Assembly: GCF_041296385.1 (NCBI RefSeq)
Contig: NW_027184079.1
Span: forward strand, 124,001 to 188,000
Direction: 5' to 3'
Source of the DNA: Aphelocoma coerulescens
Lineage: Eukaryota; Chordata; Aves; Passeriformes; Corvidae
DNA length: 64,000 bases
The notes under the pieces were generated by a model that was not told where the DNA came from, searched no databases, and worked only from the letters and a program-made list of their open reading frames with translations. Of this stretch, positions 33,209 through 46,651 are shown in pieces (within the stretch, counting starts at the first letter, position 1; each line of letters begins with the position of its first letter). Made by a program: the position numbers and the translations under genes.

Positions 33209-33552
33209 AAGTAGAATTAGTAAGGAAAATGTTTTAATAGTGTCATCTAATTAGCTAGTCTAATTTTCCCGTTGTCTTCTGCAGCACCTGTGGCAATTGA
33301 AGACACAGAAACCACTTAACGTAACAAAATGGCCACAAGTATTAGCCCCCAAGTGAGTGGAGATTCTAGAGGAGGGATGCCTTTACAGTCTATTTCAGCA
33401 GACGGTCTGAAGGTAGGACTGCGGGGCTTCTTCCGATGTCGAAGCACTGCCTACTGCTCCGGCCCACTCCTGCAGAGTGTCAGTCACGGCCTCCCGGCCT
33501 TCTCCTCCAGCTGAGATGTGCAAATCTCCGAGGCTTCAGAGACCTTGACCCG

Positions 33553-34528
33553 AGAGTGACGGGTTCACCTGTGTTCAGCTTACTTGACGGCTGTTTTCTG
33601 TCGTCAGTGACACTTGGAATGGGCCACGCCATTTCACCAGCACTGGCGCTTCTTTCTACTCCTTAATTAGGACTCAATCTCCTGGTTGGATGTTAAAAGC
33701 AGCAAAGTCCAAAGGCCGGGCTTGCGCCAGCTGAGTTTCCTGTTGAAGGGGTTTCACAAGAAGCAGGATCCTGGCCACAGATGGTTTTAAAAATGCATCA
33801 CTTGCCTCTACCCCCCCCCCTGGGTGGAGAATTACCAGGAGGGCAATTGCAAACAACGATTGAAAGGGAGATAACTGAATCTCTCTTCTGGGTTGGGCCC
33901 TCATTCTCACCAAAGCCAATGTCCAAAGCCCTACCCATGGCATCTTGGTTTCTATTACCAGCTTCAAAAGGTGTTTATTTCTCTCTTCATTGTTTTCTAC
34001 CCGAGCCGAGCTCTGGGGGTGCCAGGGCCTATGGAGGTTCCATTGTGTTCCTAAAGAAGCCAAAACCCCTTGAAGGATCTTTCCTGCAAAATGAGTTCCC
34101 CTATCTGAATCTATTGCTTCTACAATGCTGTATCTTGGAATGATTTGTTCCAAAAATGCCTTAAGAACTGATCCTGTCATTACTGAAGTAGTTGGAAATA
34201 CTTCTGGCCACCTTGCTAGCTGACATACGATTACCAGAAGATATTAAGCCTTGCCACTTGGGGCATCTCCGGAAAATCCACCTGGCATCTTTGGAAGGGC
34301 CATGCAGCCCAAGGCCTCCCTCCTCTAGCAAGTTACTTTGTAACTTGGCTGTTGGCTTTAGCACAGATCAAGCAACCTTCAACAGCTCCTTTTGCCAGTC
34401 TAAAAAGACCCCCAGCAACATACATCATGAGATAGGCTTCTGCCAATCCTCAGGAAGTGCAAGAACTCTCTTAATGGAGTTGCTTTAATATTGGTAGGGC
34501 CAAAGGTTCTGGTATCTCTTGTTTGCCA
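33553..34528 (-). pseudogene. pol: ERV2 integrase remnant (copy B)
   Basis: Inverted copy of 8,450-9,425. In this copy one frame (33,674-34,180) stays open through the QPGD segment of the C-terminal domain for 168 codons, whereas in A and C an indel near the poly-G run ends it after 126 codons. Confidence 0.85.
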
Positions 34529-35337
34529 TCCCTTGGAAACCAATTCTTGCCTTTTTTCTCTGCCACACGACTTTTAACTGTATGTCAAACTGCTGCGGTA
34601 GAAAAGACAGCTTCCTGGGCAGTGATGGAGTCACGGGGAGCAAAGGGGGCATCTTGGAGAGTTCTGGCAGAAGTGTGGCTTTCTGAGTTTCTTCATCCAC
34701 CAAAAAGGAGACAGAGGAGTCCTGTAACATTCTTCAACTCCAGGGAGAGGCCATGGGGCTTTTGCCATGGAGTCTCTCAAATGATTGCGGGATGCAGCTC
34801 CCTTCTGATGCTAAGTTCCTGGCAACAGCACCCTCTGAGGTACTCGGGAATTACAGACTTCCGGAACTGCCTACTCTATGCCCCCCTCTAATATGCACTC
34901 CCCTTTTGGAATGGAAAAGGAAGAAAACCAAACTATTCCTAATGCTAGGAAGTCTTTGCTGCCTTGCTCTAGGTTCAGGAATTTAGCAGGGCCTTGGCTG
35001 AGCAACAGTCTCTGTTGATTAGTAACAGTTTCTAGAACGAATACTTTCTTCTGTTACTTCCCCCCCTGTAAATTCCTAGCCTTGTCTAAGGAGAGATTCA
35101 CACGGTCTCTTTGTAAAGACACATCTATCTTACTCCTTTCACGCCCACACCTTCCTTGCGGTGGAACGGCTCTCCCCGGCACAGCACCTGGCACAAAACC
35201 CCCGTATACGCACACACACACCTGCACTTACCCTGCACTCCACTGCACACACACACACACACACCTCCCGCATACTAACACCCCCTCCACATCCCCACCA
35301 TGCTACTTGCAGTGGCCCCGCCCCTGCCATCCCCACC

Positions 35338-36508
35338 GGCTGGCAGCACCCACTCCTCGCATGCTTCCCCATGCCTTGCATTTCCTTGCTGCCCCCTCTG
35401 TAGCCTTCCCTCAACCTGCCTTTTCTCCCCTGCCTTGCACTGACTTGCTCACCCATCCCCCACCTGACTTCCTTTCACATTCGTCTAGGTCTGGCCTCAC
35501 CTTTCCTTTTCCTTCTAGGACCCTCATTGCCTTGCCTCGCCTCGCAAAGCCACCACTTGCCTTGCCTTGCCCTTGAACCCCTCCCTTGCCTTGCATGACC
35601 TTGCTCACCCCTCCCCCACCTGGAATTCAACACCCCTTTTCAATGACATTTCTGGGCCTTGCCCTGCCCTTTCTGCTCCTCCGAGGAATCTCAAAGCTCT
35701 CAAGCATCTCCGGTGTTTCAGGATCCCATGAGAGGAAGACCAGGGGAGGACGCATGTTGCCACACTCATCTCTGTGGGCAGCCTTTGTCTGGGAGCAATC
35801 CTTGCATGTCTTGAACCTTGGAGGGGCAATTCACATTTTGCCCTTGAGCTCGGGGACCAGAAAGAGAGTTCTTTTGCATACAAGGGAAAGCAGGTAGCTC
35901 AAGTCTTTTAGGTACAGAGGAGAGATGACCCACGCGGGATCAAGGCCACACAGAGCACTTGGTCCTGGCCACTTTTGTGTACCAGCAGTCCTTGAATGTA
36001 CTTCTCACCTGCCTTGCCTGGCCTTGCCTTGGCAACACAACACTTGCCTTGCCTTGCCCTGCTAGCCCTCTGGAGCCTTGCATTCCTTTGCACGGCCATG
36101 CCCAGCACATGACCTGCCTACTGTTTTCCTCCAGGGCCTTGGCTTGCTGAGCCCTTCCTGTTTCTGCCTGGCCTTCCCATCAGTGGCCCTTCCTTCCTAC
36201 AGCCAGCCTTGCCTCTAACTTCTGGACCTTCTCTTGTCTACCACTCCATTTGCTTTCCCCTCACTGCTCTGGCCTTGCCTACCTCTCCCTTGACTTGCCC
36301 ACAATTGCCTGCACTCGGTTTGCAGCGCCTTGCCTGCATGGAAGGCAAGGGAAAGAGTGGTAGGCCGGGCAAAGCAAAGCCAGCAAGTTGTAGGCAGTGC
36401 GAGGCAAGGCGGACGTAGGCAAAGGAAGCAGAGCAAGGGTACCTTAAGAAGAACTAGACAAGGCAAGGCCAAGAGACTCGGAGTGCCTTTCCTTGGGAAG
36501 GCAAGGAC
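35338..36508 (-). repeat. Degenerate GGCAA-type repeat (copy B)
   Basis: Reverse complement of 6,470-7,640. It has a private variant near 36,088-36,105 not shared with A or C. The (CA)n run at 35,246-35,264 lies just outside it. Confidence 0.8.
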
Positions 36509-37942
36509 ATAGTGCCAGTGTTGCTGGAGCAGATGTTAAGGTACTGTGGGGAGGAATAGTCCAGCAAGACATTTCTCTTCTGGCCCCTGTGCGTGTGGGG
36601 GCAATTGTTGGACATATTCAATACTGGAGGCGGATCAGTCGCTGGATGTGTTGTATTTTGGAGGAGGGGATGCCGTTTCTTTGGAGATGGGCTTGTAGTT
36701 GCTCTCTTTGGCAAGGAAGGCAGGTTTGGATGTGCACATCAGGTACTCCTAGGGATTTTAAAGGCTTTTCCCAACAGGCAGAGCTCTCTCTGGGTTCGAG
36801 CTGTTGAGCTGTCAGTGGGAATGCAAAGGCCAAGCTCTTAAGCTATTTGTCCTGGTGCCTTCAGTGTGTGAGCAGTCCCTGGTGCCGTTGCCTTTGGATC
36901 CTGACTCTGGGAGAGGGAAGGCTTAGGATGGTACCTAGAGCTGAGAAGGAGAGTGCTGAGAACAGCGTGTGTGCTGCTAGTTTGAGGGGTGCAGGTGAAG
37001 TTGTAGGCAGCAAGATCTTCCTCAGCTGGCACTGTTTTGAGCCCTGTTTTTGCCAGATGGTTTCAAGTTGGTGGGCGGAATCTGCGAGAGGGAAAAGATT
37101 TGTATGGGCCAAAGAGGTGTGGTGTAAAGAAGAGTGTGCTCTTGGAAGGGGAAGATGAGGGCAACCTTTTTGTCCTGACACCGTTGATTTGAGTGCAGGG
37201 CCGTTTGCAAGTTGCCTCTGTCTGCCCTTGGGGTGGTTTCGAGCTGGGCCAGGTGCTTGGCCTTCTTTTGCAAGTCTGCAGCGCCGTCGTGTGGTTGTTT
37301 CCATGAGCGCTGACAGTGCCCGGCAAAAAGCGCTTGGCTGGCGCGGCCCCAGTCGTGTGGAAGCAGTTGGTGGAAGAGCTCCGCTGTGCATCCTGCCTCT
37401 TGGAGACATAAAAGGATGTAACCCTGCGCGTAGCGGGGAAGCAAGACGAATCTTTTCATTGTTGGCTGAGCAGTTTCTAAGCGGCAAAAGTAAAGGCAGT
37501 TTCAGCACGGCCTCTTTCTTTCAGAACCTTTTCTGTGCCATCATGAACATGCTCAACATGCCACTCGCACCCGCTGAACTGCATCAAAGGCCCTGGAGAT
37601 AGGCGCTTTCCTTCAAGCTCTCTGTAGCATCGTACCCTCCACCTCTGGCGGATCCCAAAGCCCTTCCAAACATCCAGCAGCTGCACGCAGAGAACAAGTG
37701 CTAAAACAAGGCGTTGGCCTTCCTAGTCCTTTTAAAGTCTGTGAAGTAGGCGAAACATTCCAGTGAGCAGCACTTTCCTTCGCAACTATATCTAGAGCAT
37801 CATCACATTCTCTCCAAGTGGGTAAGTCCACCCTTGCAGCGCAGCGTTTGAAGCCACAGTTCGGACTGAGAGATAGGCCAGGTGAGAAAGCATTTCTTGA
37901 CTATCCCTCTTCTCTGGAAGACTTGATACTCGCAGCGCAACC
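36509..37942 (-). other. Unassigned arm sequence (copy B)
   Basis: Inverted copy of 5,036-6,469. It carries the C-type base at every variant site I checked in this stretch. No gene is recognised. Confidence 0.5.
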
Positions 37943-38350
37943 ACGTCCACACACCTTCAGTGTGGCCAGGTTCAAGCAGCTAGAGCTCCCAGAGATGGGA
38001 GAGTCAGGAGAGAAGACGTTCCAAAAGTACCGTGTACTTACAGCAGCATTAAAACTGTGCACAGCAGTCTGCAGCACTGTAGACTGCGGCTTCTCCGACA
38101 GACGAGCCATCCCATTGTTGCCTCTCGCAGCCTGCTTGCTAGCTGCTCTCCTGAAGAAAAGAACTAGAAGAAAAAGCCAATGCTGGGCTGCACCTTCCCC
38201 TTGCCTTACGTAAAGCCACCTAAACTCCCCGCTGCACTCTCTACTTCCCCTCTCCTTGGAAGCGACCACTGTGTTTGCTGCATCTCGAAGCCTAAAGTTA
38301 AGCGCCAAAGTTTCCAAGGATGGTTGGAAGAAGGATAAGTAGTAGCACAA
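37943..38350 (-). repeat. Diverged satellite unit (copy B)
   Basis: Inverted copy of 4,628-5,035, at the junction of arm B with the central array. Confidence 0.7.
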
Positions 38351-38795
38351 GGAAGTAGTTGTCGTTGAACTTCCTCCTTCTCAATGCTAACGTGAATTGG
38401 GCAGGCAGGCGAGTGCTAGCCACGCTCCTTTCTCAGTTTGTACGCTGCGGACACGAGTCCGGTGCTCTGCGCCTTCGTTCGGCCTCTTTAGTACCCATGT
38501 CGCTCTTTCATTCAGCCGGAGTCGAAGCGTCGTCTACTTCTCGCCCAGAGAGCACGGTGCCGGCAGCGAAATGCCCCAGCCGACTGCTTCTGCCGACACA
38601 CGCCTGGTCTATGCACTTTCCCTCGCAGCGACATACAGCAGCACTTTCGGTCTTTCTTGTCGTCCAAATGTAAAGGGAAAGATTCTCTGCTATGTCCCGC
38701 CCAGAGAACAGTTTTAGGTCAACCAGCACGCCCAGAGCTTGCCCTCGACGCGTGGAAACTTGTGTTTGCACCACATTCAAGTGGCTGCCGTCTTT

Positions 38796-40585
38796 CCTTT
38801 ACAGCCTGCAGAGCACCGTCAGACCGCCGTGCTCTCTGCACCTGCCTTCTCAGTTCTAAGTACTACCGCGCCTCTTACAGCCTTGCAGGAAGCAAAGACA
38901 CGGGTAGTCATCTCGCAGAGAAGAACGTGGAAGGACGAAAGGATGATCTTCCTTTCTCCTGCTTCTTGCCTGAATTGTGGTGCTGTATTGAAAGTCTTGG
39001 CTAGCGAAAAGCTCATCCAGCAAGTGCCTCATTCCTGACGCATCTCGCTGAGCGAGAGTTTCACGAAGAGTTTAGACTCTGGAAACAGCAAGAAAATGAT
39101 TGTACGTCGAGCTGAGGAAAATCCGTGCACAGCACACTGTGGATGCGTGCAGTGTTCGCGCTGAAGAGCGCCAAAACGCAAAGCCATCGCTGGGCTTCAG
39201 TTTTGTCCAGACCGCAGAAGGCAAAGAACGAAGCAACTGGGCACCGCGTTAACGTACTCAGTGGACCGAATTTCAAATGTCCAGCCAAAAGCTGCTTCAT
39301 AAGCAGATTCAGCTGAGAATGCTCTGGCTGCTTCACAAAGTAAGGCGCAGCCGTTTCCATTCATCACACTACCTGGCCAGAAGCAGTATCCTACACCTTC
39401 AATGCTGCAGCGTCCATGCAGCTGGAGCACACGCAGTAGGACGCGTCCAGATAGACGGCGTTCTTCAAGTACCCCCCTCCTCCAAGCAGCCTTGAAACTG
39501 AGCACAACACACTGCGGCTCGGGAGCTTCCTTCTCAGATAGACGTGCCGTCACGTTATTCACTCTCGCAGCTCCGTTGCCCACTTGCAGCAGCTGCTACC
39601 AAAGCAAAATGCTCCAGAAGTAAAAAGCACTGCCGGGCTGCACTTTCCCTTGCCTCACGTAAAGCACCATAAACTGTCCGCTGTGCTCTGTATTTCCATT
39701 CTCCGCCGCATCTACCACTGTTATCTCTGCATCTCGAAGCATAAAGCTCGGCACAATTCCTCCCAGGGAACGCTGGAAGAGAAATAGGCAGCAGCACAAG
39801 TAGCTGCAAGTGGAACTTTCTGTTTTAAAACGCTAACGTGAATCCGGAAACAAGCGAGTGACAGCCAGGCTTCCTCTTGCAGCCTGTGCGATGCACACAC
39901 CAGCTCGGTGCTCTGCCCTCATTCTTTAATGCTCTTCGTACCATGTCGCGCTTTCATTCTGCCGGAGTCGAAGCGTCGTCTACTTCTCGCCCAGAGAGCA
40001 CGGTGCCAGCGGAGAAAGGCTCCAGAAAAACGCTCCAGGCTGCTGATTCTTCCCAAACACACCAGGGCTATGCACTTTCCTTCGCAGCGCTAAGTAGCAT
40101 CACATTCTGTTTGCGTTGGAGCCGGAATGCAAAGGGAAAGATTCTCGGTTACGTCTCACTCAGCGCCCAGTTTTAGGTCACCAAGCTTACCCGGAGCTTA
40201 CCCGCGACGCGTGGAAATTGGTATTTGCACCATATTCAAGTGGTAGCTTTCTTTCCTTTACAGCCTGCAGAGCGCCGTCAGATCGCGGTGCTCTCTGCAC
40301 CTGCCTTCTCCCTTCCAAGTACCACCGCGCACCTTACAGCCTTGCAGGAAGCAAAGACGTGGAGAGATGTCTCGCAGAGAAGATCGTGCAAAGACGAAAA
40401 GATGTTCTTCTTTGCTTTTCCTCGTCGCCCAGATTGTGGTGCTCTACTGAAAGCGTGGGCTAACGAATGGCTAATCTAGCATGTGCTTCCCTTCTAATGC
40501 ATTTCGCTGAGCGAGAGCTGAGGAAAATCCTTGCACTGTACACTATGGATGCGTGCAGTAGACACGCAGAAGAGCGGCACAGCTC
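38796..40585 (-). repeat. Central array, inverted part
   Basis: Continues arm B's orientation. 39,241-40,585 is an almost exact direct copy of 1-1,345, so the window start lies in the equivalent place of the previous period. Arrangement reverses near 40,625. Confidence 0.85.
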
Positions 40586-40664
40586 ATAACCATCGCACAC
40601 TCCAGCCCAGAGCTCTGGGGCTGCGTTCTTCTCAATTTCCGGCGCTGGACAGAACTGAGACATT

Positions 40665-41255
40665 GAGCTTTGGCTCTCTTTAGTGTGTGTACTGCACGCA
40701 TCCAGAGCGCGCTGTGCACAGATTCTCCTCAGCGCTACGTGCAAGCACAGACTTTCTGCTTCGCAGAGCCCAACTGTCCGCCGAAGCTCTCGCTCAGAGA
40801 AATGTGTCAGGAGAGAAGCACTTGCTGGATTAGCCTTACACTGGCCAACAGTTCCAAAGAAGCACCATAGTCTTCTTGCGAGAAAGGATAATAAAACACA
40901 TGTATTGTCCCAGCAAAGTTCTCTGTGCTAGCCGAAGCCGAGAATCTTTCCCTTAAGATTAAGACCACAACGCAGACAGCATTTTGTGCTACTTAACGCT
41001 GAGAGGGATAGCCCAGGCGTGTTTCGGCAGAGGCAGAAGCCCGGAGCGTTTCTCTGCCGGCACCGTGCTCTCAGGCGAGAAGTAGACGACGCTTCGACTC
41101 CGGCTGAATGAAAAGCGCGACATGGTACGAAGAGCATACGAATGAGGGCGCAGAGCACCGAGCTGGTGTGCGCATCGCACAGGCTGCAAGAAGAAGCGTG
41201 GCTGCCGCTCGCTTCTTTGCGGATTCACGTTAGCAGTTGAAAACAAAAGTTCCAC
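40665..41255 (+). repeat. Central array, partial direct unit
   Basis: Direct copy of 1,425-2,015. It differs at a few bases, for example cggctgaatg near 41,101 where the first copy has cggcagaatg. Confidence 0.75.
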
Positions 41256-42474
41256 TTGCAGCTACTTGTGCTGCTACCTATTTCTCTTCCAGCTTTCCCT
41301 GGGAAGAATTGTGCTGCGAGAGTGAATAACGTGACGGCACGTCTATCTGAGAAGGAAGCTCCCGAGCCGCAGTGTGTTGTGCTCAGTTTCAAGGCTGCTT
41401 GGAGAAGGGGGTACTTGAAGACCGCCTTCTATCTCGACGCGTCCTACTGCGTGTGCTCCAGCTGCATGGACGCTGCAGCATTGAAGGTGTAAGAAACTTC
41501 TTCTGGCCTGATAGTGTGATAGAGTGCAACGGCTACGCCTTACTTTGTGAACCAGCCAGAGCATTCTCAGCTGAATCTGCTTATGAAGCAGCTTTTGGCT
41601 GGACATTTGAAATTCGGTCCACTGAGTACGTTAACGCGGTGCCCAGCTGCTTCGTTCTTCGCCTTCTGCCGTCTGGACAGAACTGAAGCCCAGCGATGGC
41701 TTTGAGTTTTGCCGCTCTTCAGCATGTGTACTGCACGCATCCGCAGTGTGCTGTGCAAGGATTTTCCTCAGCTCTCCCTCAGCGAAATGCATCAGGTGAG
41801 AAACACTTGCTGGATTAGCCTTTCGCTGGCCATGGCTTTCAGTACAGCACCACAATCTGGGCGACGAGGAGGAGCAAAGAAGAACATCTTTTCGTCTTTG
41901 CACGTTCTTCTCTGCGAGACGACTATCCGCGTCATTGCTTCCTGCAAGGCTATATTCTGCGCAGTGGTACTTGAAAGGGAGAAGGCAGGTGCAGAGAGCA
42001 CCGCGATCTGACGGCGCTCTGCAGGCTGTAAAGGAAAGAGGGCTGCCACTGGAATGTGTGCAAACACAAGTTTCCACGAGTCGCGGGCAAGCTCTGGGCG
42101 TGCTTGTTGACCTAAAACTGTTCTCTGTGCCCGACATTGCTGAGAATCTTTCCCTTTACATTTGGACGACAAGAAAAGACCGAAAGTGCTGCTGTATGTC
42201 GCTGCGAGAAAAGTGCATAGCCCTGGTGTGTTTCGGAAGGGCAGTCGGCTGGGGCATTTCTCTTCCGGCACCGTGCTCTCCGGGCGAGAAGTAGACGACG
42301 CTTCGACTCCGGCTGAATGAAAAGCGCGACATGGTACGAAGAGCATACGAATGAGGGCGCAGAGCACCGAGCTGGTGTGCGCATCGCACAGGCTGCAAGA
42401 AGAAGCGTGGCTGCCGCTCGCTTCTTTGCGGATTCACGTTAGCAGTTGAAAACAAAAGTTCCACTTGCAGCTAC
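41256..42474 (+). repeat. Central array, ~1.2-kb unit
   Basis: Direct copy of the deletion-variant unit at 2,016-3,234. Around 41,488-41,550 it carries the sequence type found at 3,640-3,705 and 45,665-45,730, not the type present at the same position in the first copy. Confidence 0.85.
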
Positions 42475-43866
42475 TTGTGCTGCTACCTATTTCTCTTCCA
42501 GCTTTCCCTGGGAAGAATTGTGCCGAGCTTTATGCTTCGAGATGCAGAGATGACAGTGGTAGATGCAGCGGAGAATGGAAATAAAGAGTGCAGCGGACAG
42601 TTTACAGTGCTTTACGTGAGGCAAAGGAAAAGGTTTGCTCAGCAGTGCTTTTTACTTCTGGAGCATTTTGCTTTGGTAGCACCTGCTGCAAGTGGGCAAC
42701 GGAGCTGCGAGAGTGAATAACGTGACGGCACGTCTATCTGAGAAGGAAGCTCCCGAGCCGCAGTGTGTTGTGCTCAGTTTCAAGGCTGCTTGGAGGAGGG
42801 GGGTACTTGAAGAACGCCGTCTATCTGGACGCGTCCTACTGCGTGTGCTCCAGCTGCATGGACTCTGCAGCATTGAAGGTGTAGGATACTGCTTCTGGCC
42901 AGGTAGTGTGATGAATGGAAACGGCTGCGCCTTACTTTGTGAAGCAGGCAGAGCATTCTCAGCTGAATCTGCTTATGAAGCAGCTTTTGGCTGGACATTT
43001 GAAATTCGGTCCACTGAGTACGTTAACGCGGTGCCCAGCTGCTTCGTTCTTCGCCTTCTGCCGTCTGGACAGAACTGAAGCCCAGCGATGGCTTTGAGTT
43101 TTGCCGCTCTTCAGCATGTGTACTGCACGCATCCGCAGTGTGCTGTGCAAGGATTTTCCTCAGCTCTCCCTCAGCGAAATGCATCAGGTGAGAAACACTT
43201 GCTGGATTAGCCTTTCGCTGGCCATGGCTTTCAGTACAGCACCACAATCTGGGCGACGAGGAGGAGCAAAGAAGAACATCTTTTCGTCTTTGCACGTTCT
43301 TCTCTGCGAGACGACTATCCGCGTCATTGCTTCCTGCAAGGCTATATTCTGCGCAGTGGTACTTGAAAGGGAGAAGGCAGGTGCAGAGAGCACCGCGATC
43401 TGACGGCGCTCTGCAGGCTGTAAAGGAAAGAGGGCTGCCACTGGAATGTGTGCAAACACAAGTTTCCACGAGTCGCGGGCAAGCTCTGGGCGTGCTTGTT
43501 GACCTAAAACTGTTCTCTGTGCCCGACATTGCTGAGAATCTTTCCCTTTACATTTGGACGACAAGAAAAGACCGAAAGTGCTGCTGTATGTCGCTGCGAG
43601 AAAAGTGCATAGCCCTGGTGTGTTTCGGAAGGGCAGTCGGCTGGGGCATTTCTCTTCCGGCACCGTGCTCTCCGGGCGAGAAGTAGACGACGCTTCGACT
43701 CCGGCTGAATGAAAAGCGCGACATGGTACGAAGAGCATACGAATGAGGGCGCAGAGCACCGAGCTGGTGTGCGCATCGCACAGGCTGCAAGAAGAAGCGT
43801 GGCTGCCGCTCGCTTCTTTGCGGATTCACGTTAGCAGTTGAAAACAAAAGTTCCACTTGCAGCTAC
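42475..43866 (+). repeat. Central array, 1,392-bp unit 1
   Basis: Full unit, nearly identical to the next one. It is one of two extra units absent from the array at the left edge of the window. Confidence 0.92.
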
Positions 43867-45258
43867 TTGTGCTGCTACCTATTTCTCTTCCAGCTTTCCC
43901 TGGGAAGAATTGTGCCGAGCTTTATGCTTCGAGATGCAGAGATGACAGTGGTAGATGCAGCGGAGAATGGAAATAAAGAGTGCAGCGGACAGTTTACAGT
44001 GCTTTACGTGAGGCAAAGGAAAAGGTTTGCTCAGCAGTGCTTTTTACTTCTGGAGCATTTTGCTTTGGTAGCACCTGCTGCTAGTGGGCAACGGAGCTGC
44101 GAGAGTGAATAACGTGACGGCACGTCTATCTGAGAAGGAAGCTCCCGAGCCGCAGTGTGTTGTGCTCAGTTTCAAGGCTGCTTGGAGGAGGGGGGTACTT
44201 GAAGAACGCCGTCTATCTGGACGCGTCCTACTGCGTGTGCTCCAGCTGCATGGACTCTGCAGCATTGAAGGTGTAGGATACTGCTTCTGGCCAGGTAGTG
44301 TGATGAATGGAAACGGCTGCGCCTTACTTTGTGAAGCAGCCAGAGCATTCTCAGCTGAATCTGCTTATGAAGCAGCTTTTGGCTGGACATTTGAAATTCG
44401 GTCCACTGAGTACGTTAACGCGGTGCCCAGCTGCTTCGTTCTTCGCCTTCTGCCGTCTGGACAGAACTGAAGCCCAGCGATGGCTTTGAGTTTTGCCGCT
44501 CTTCAGCATGTGTACTGCACGCATCCGCAGTGTGCTGTGCAAGGATTTTCCTCAGCTCTCCCTCAGCGAAATGCATCAGGTGAGAAACACTTGCTGGATT
44601 AGCCTTTCGCTGGCCATGGCTTTCAGTACAGCACCACAATCTGGGCGACGAGGAGGAGCAAAGAAGAACATCTTTTCGTCTTTGCACGTTCTTCTCTGCG
44701 AGACGACTATCCGCGTCATTGCTTCCTGCAAGGCTATATTCTGCGCAGTGGTACTTGAAAGGGAGAAGGCAGGTGCAGAGAGCACCGCGATCTGACGGCG
44801 CTCTGCAGGCTGTAAAGGAAAGAGGGCTGCCACTGGAATGTGTGCAAACACAAGTTTCCACGAGTCGCGGGCAAGCTCTGGGCGTGCTTGTTGACCTAAA
44901 ACTGTTCTCTGTGCCCGACATTGCTGAGAATCTTTCCCTTTACATTTGGACGACAAGAAAAGACCGAAAGTGCTGCTGTATGTCGCTGCGAGAAAAGTGC
45001 ATAGCCCTGGTGTGTTTCGGAAGGGCAGTCGGCTGGGGCATTTCTCTTCCGGCACCGTGCTCTCCGGGCGAGAAGTAGACGACGCTTCGACTCCGGCTGA
45101 ATGAAAAGCGCGACATGGTACGAAGAGCATACGAATGAGGGCGCAGAGCACCGAGCTGGTGTGCGCATCGCACAGGCTGCAAGAAGAAGCGTGGCTGCCG
45201 CTCGCTTCTTTGCGGATTCACGTTAGCAGTTGAAAACAAAAGTTCCACTTGCAGCTAC
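43867..45258 (+). repeat. Central array, 1,392-bp unit 2
   Basis: Exact 1,392-bp spacing to the previous and next unit. It differs from unit 1 by only a few bases (for example near 42,947/44,339 and 42,688/44,080). Confidence 0.92.
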
Positions 45259-46651
45259 TTGTGCTGCTACCTATTTCTCTTCCAGCTTTCCCTGGGAAGA
45301 ATTGTGCCGAGCTTTATGCTTCGAGATGCAGAGATGACAGTGGTAGATGCAGCGGAGAATGGAAATAAAGAGTGCAGCGGACAGTTTACAGTGCTTTACG
45401 TGAGGCAAAGGAAAAGGTTTGCTCAGCAGTGCTTTTTACTTCTGGAGCATTTTGCTTTGGTAGCACCTGCTGCAAGTGGGCAACGGAGCTGCGAGAGTGA
45501 ATAACGTGACGGCACGTCTATCTGAGAAGGAAGCTCCCGAGCCGCAGTGTGTTGTGCTCAGTTTCAAGGCTGCTTGGAGGAGGGGGGTACTTGAAGAACG
45601 CCGTCTATCTGGACGCGTCCTACTGCGTGTGCTCCAGCTGCATGGACTCTGCAGCATTGAAGGTGTAAGAAACTTCTTCTGGCCTGATAGTGTGATAGAG
45701 TGCAACGGCTACGCCTTACTTTGTGAACCATCCAGAGCATTCTCAGCTGAATCTGCTTGTGAAGCAGCTCTTGGCTGGACATTTGAAATTCGGTCCACTG
45801 AGTACGTTAACGCGGTGCCCAGCTGCTTCGTTCTTCGCCTTCTGCCGTCTGGACAGAACTGAAGCCCAGCGATTGCTTTTAGCTGTGGCTCTCTTCAGCA
45901 TGTGTACTGCACGCATCCGCAGTGTGCTGTGCAAGGATTTTCCTCAGCTCTCCCTCAGCGAAATGCATCAGGTGAGAAACACTTGCTGGATTAGCCTTTC
46001 GCTGGCCAAGGCTTTTAATACAGCACCACAATATGGGCGACGAGGAGAAAGGAAGAACATCTTTTCGTCCTGGCACGTTCTTCTGAGCGACATGACTATC
46101 CGCGTGTTTGCTTCCTGCAAAGCTGTATTGTGCGCGGCGGTATTGGAACTGAGAAGGCAGGTGCAGAGAGCACCGGGATCTGACGGCGTTCTGCAGCCTG
46201 TAAAGGAAAGACGGCTACCACTTGAATGTGGTGCAAACACAAGTTTCCACGCGTCGAGGGCAAGCTCTGGGCGTGCTGGTTGACCTAAAACTGTTTTCTG
46301 GGCGGGACATAGCAGAGAATCTTTCCCTTTACATTTGGACGACAAGAAAGACCGAAAGTGCTGCTGTATGTCGCTGCGAGGGAAAGTGCATAGACCAGGC
46401 GTGTGTCGGCAGAAGCAGTCGGCTGGGGCATTTCGCTGCCGGCACCGTGCTCTCTGGGCGAGAAGTAGACGACGCTTCGACTCCGGCTGAATGAAAGAGC
46501 GACATGGGTACTAAAGAGGCCGAACGAAGGCGCAGAGCACCGGACTCGTGTCCGCAGCGTACAAACTGAGAAAGGAGCGTGGCTAGCACTCGCCTGCCTG
46601 CCCAATTCACGTTAGCATTGAGAAGGAGGAAGTTCAACGACAACTACTTCC
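45259..46651 (+). repeat. Central array, last unit before arm C
   Basis: Direct equivalent of 3,235-4,627 (offset 42,024). From about 46,206 it belongs to arm C. Confidence 0.9.

Larger units (their letters stand above)
31040..35141 (-). mobile_element. ERV2 copy B (inverted)
   Basis: Reverse complement of the ERV2 remnant at 7,837-11,938, with LTR-like ends at 31,040-31,500 and 34,703-35,141. It has the same internal deletion and main lesions. A 1-base insertion near 33,028 further breaks an env frame relative to copy A. Confidence 0.85.
19223..38795 (-). repeat. Palindrome arm B (inverted), interrupted by ERV1
   Basis: Reverse complement of arm A and arm C. The tip is 19,223-19,930. After the 10.1-kb ERV1 insertion (19,935-30,030) the arm resumes at 30,031 exactly where the uninterrupted arm A has 12,947. 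It holds inverted copies of the CpG island (30,053-30,993), ERV2 (31,040-35,141), the GGCAA-type repeat (35,338-36,508) and the diverged satellite unit. Close similarity to arm A fades at about 38,795 (arm A 4,185), where the satellite array begins. Confidence 0.93.
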
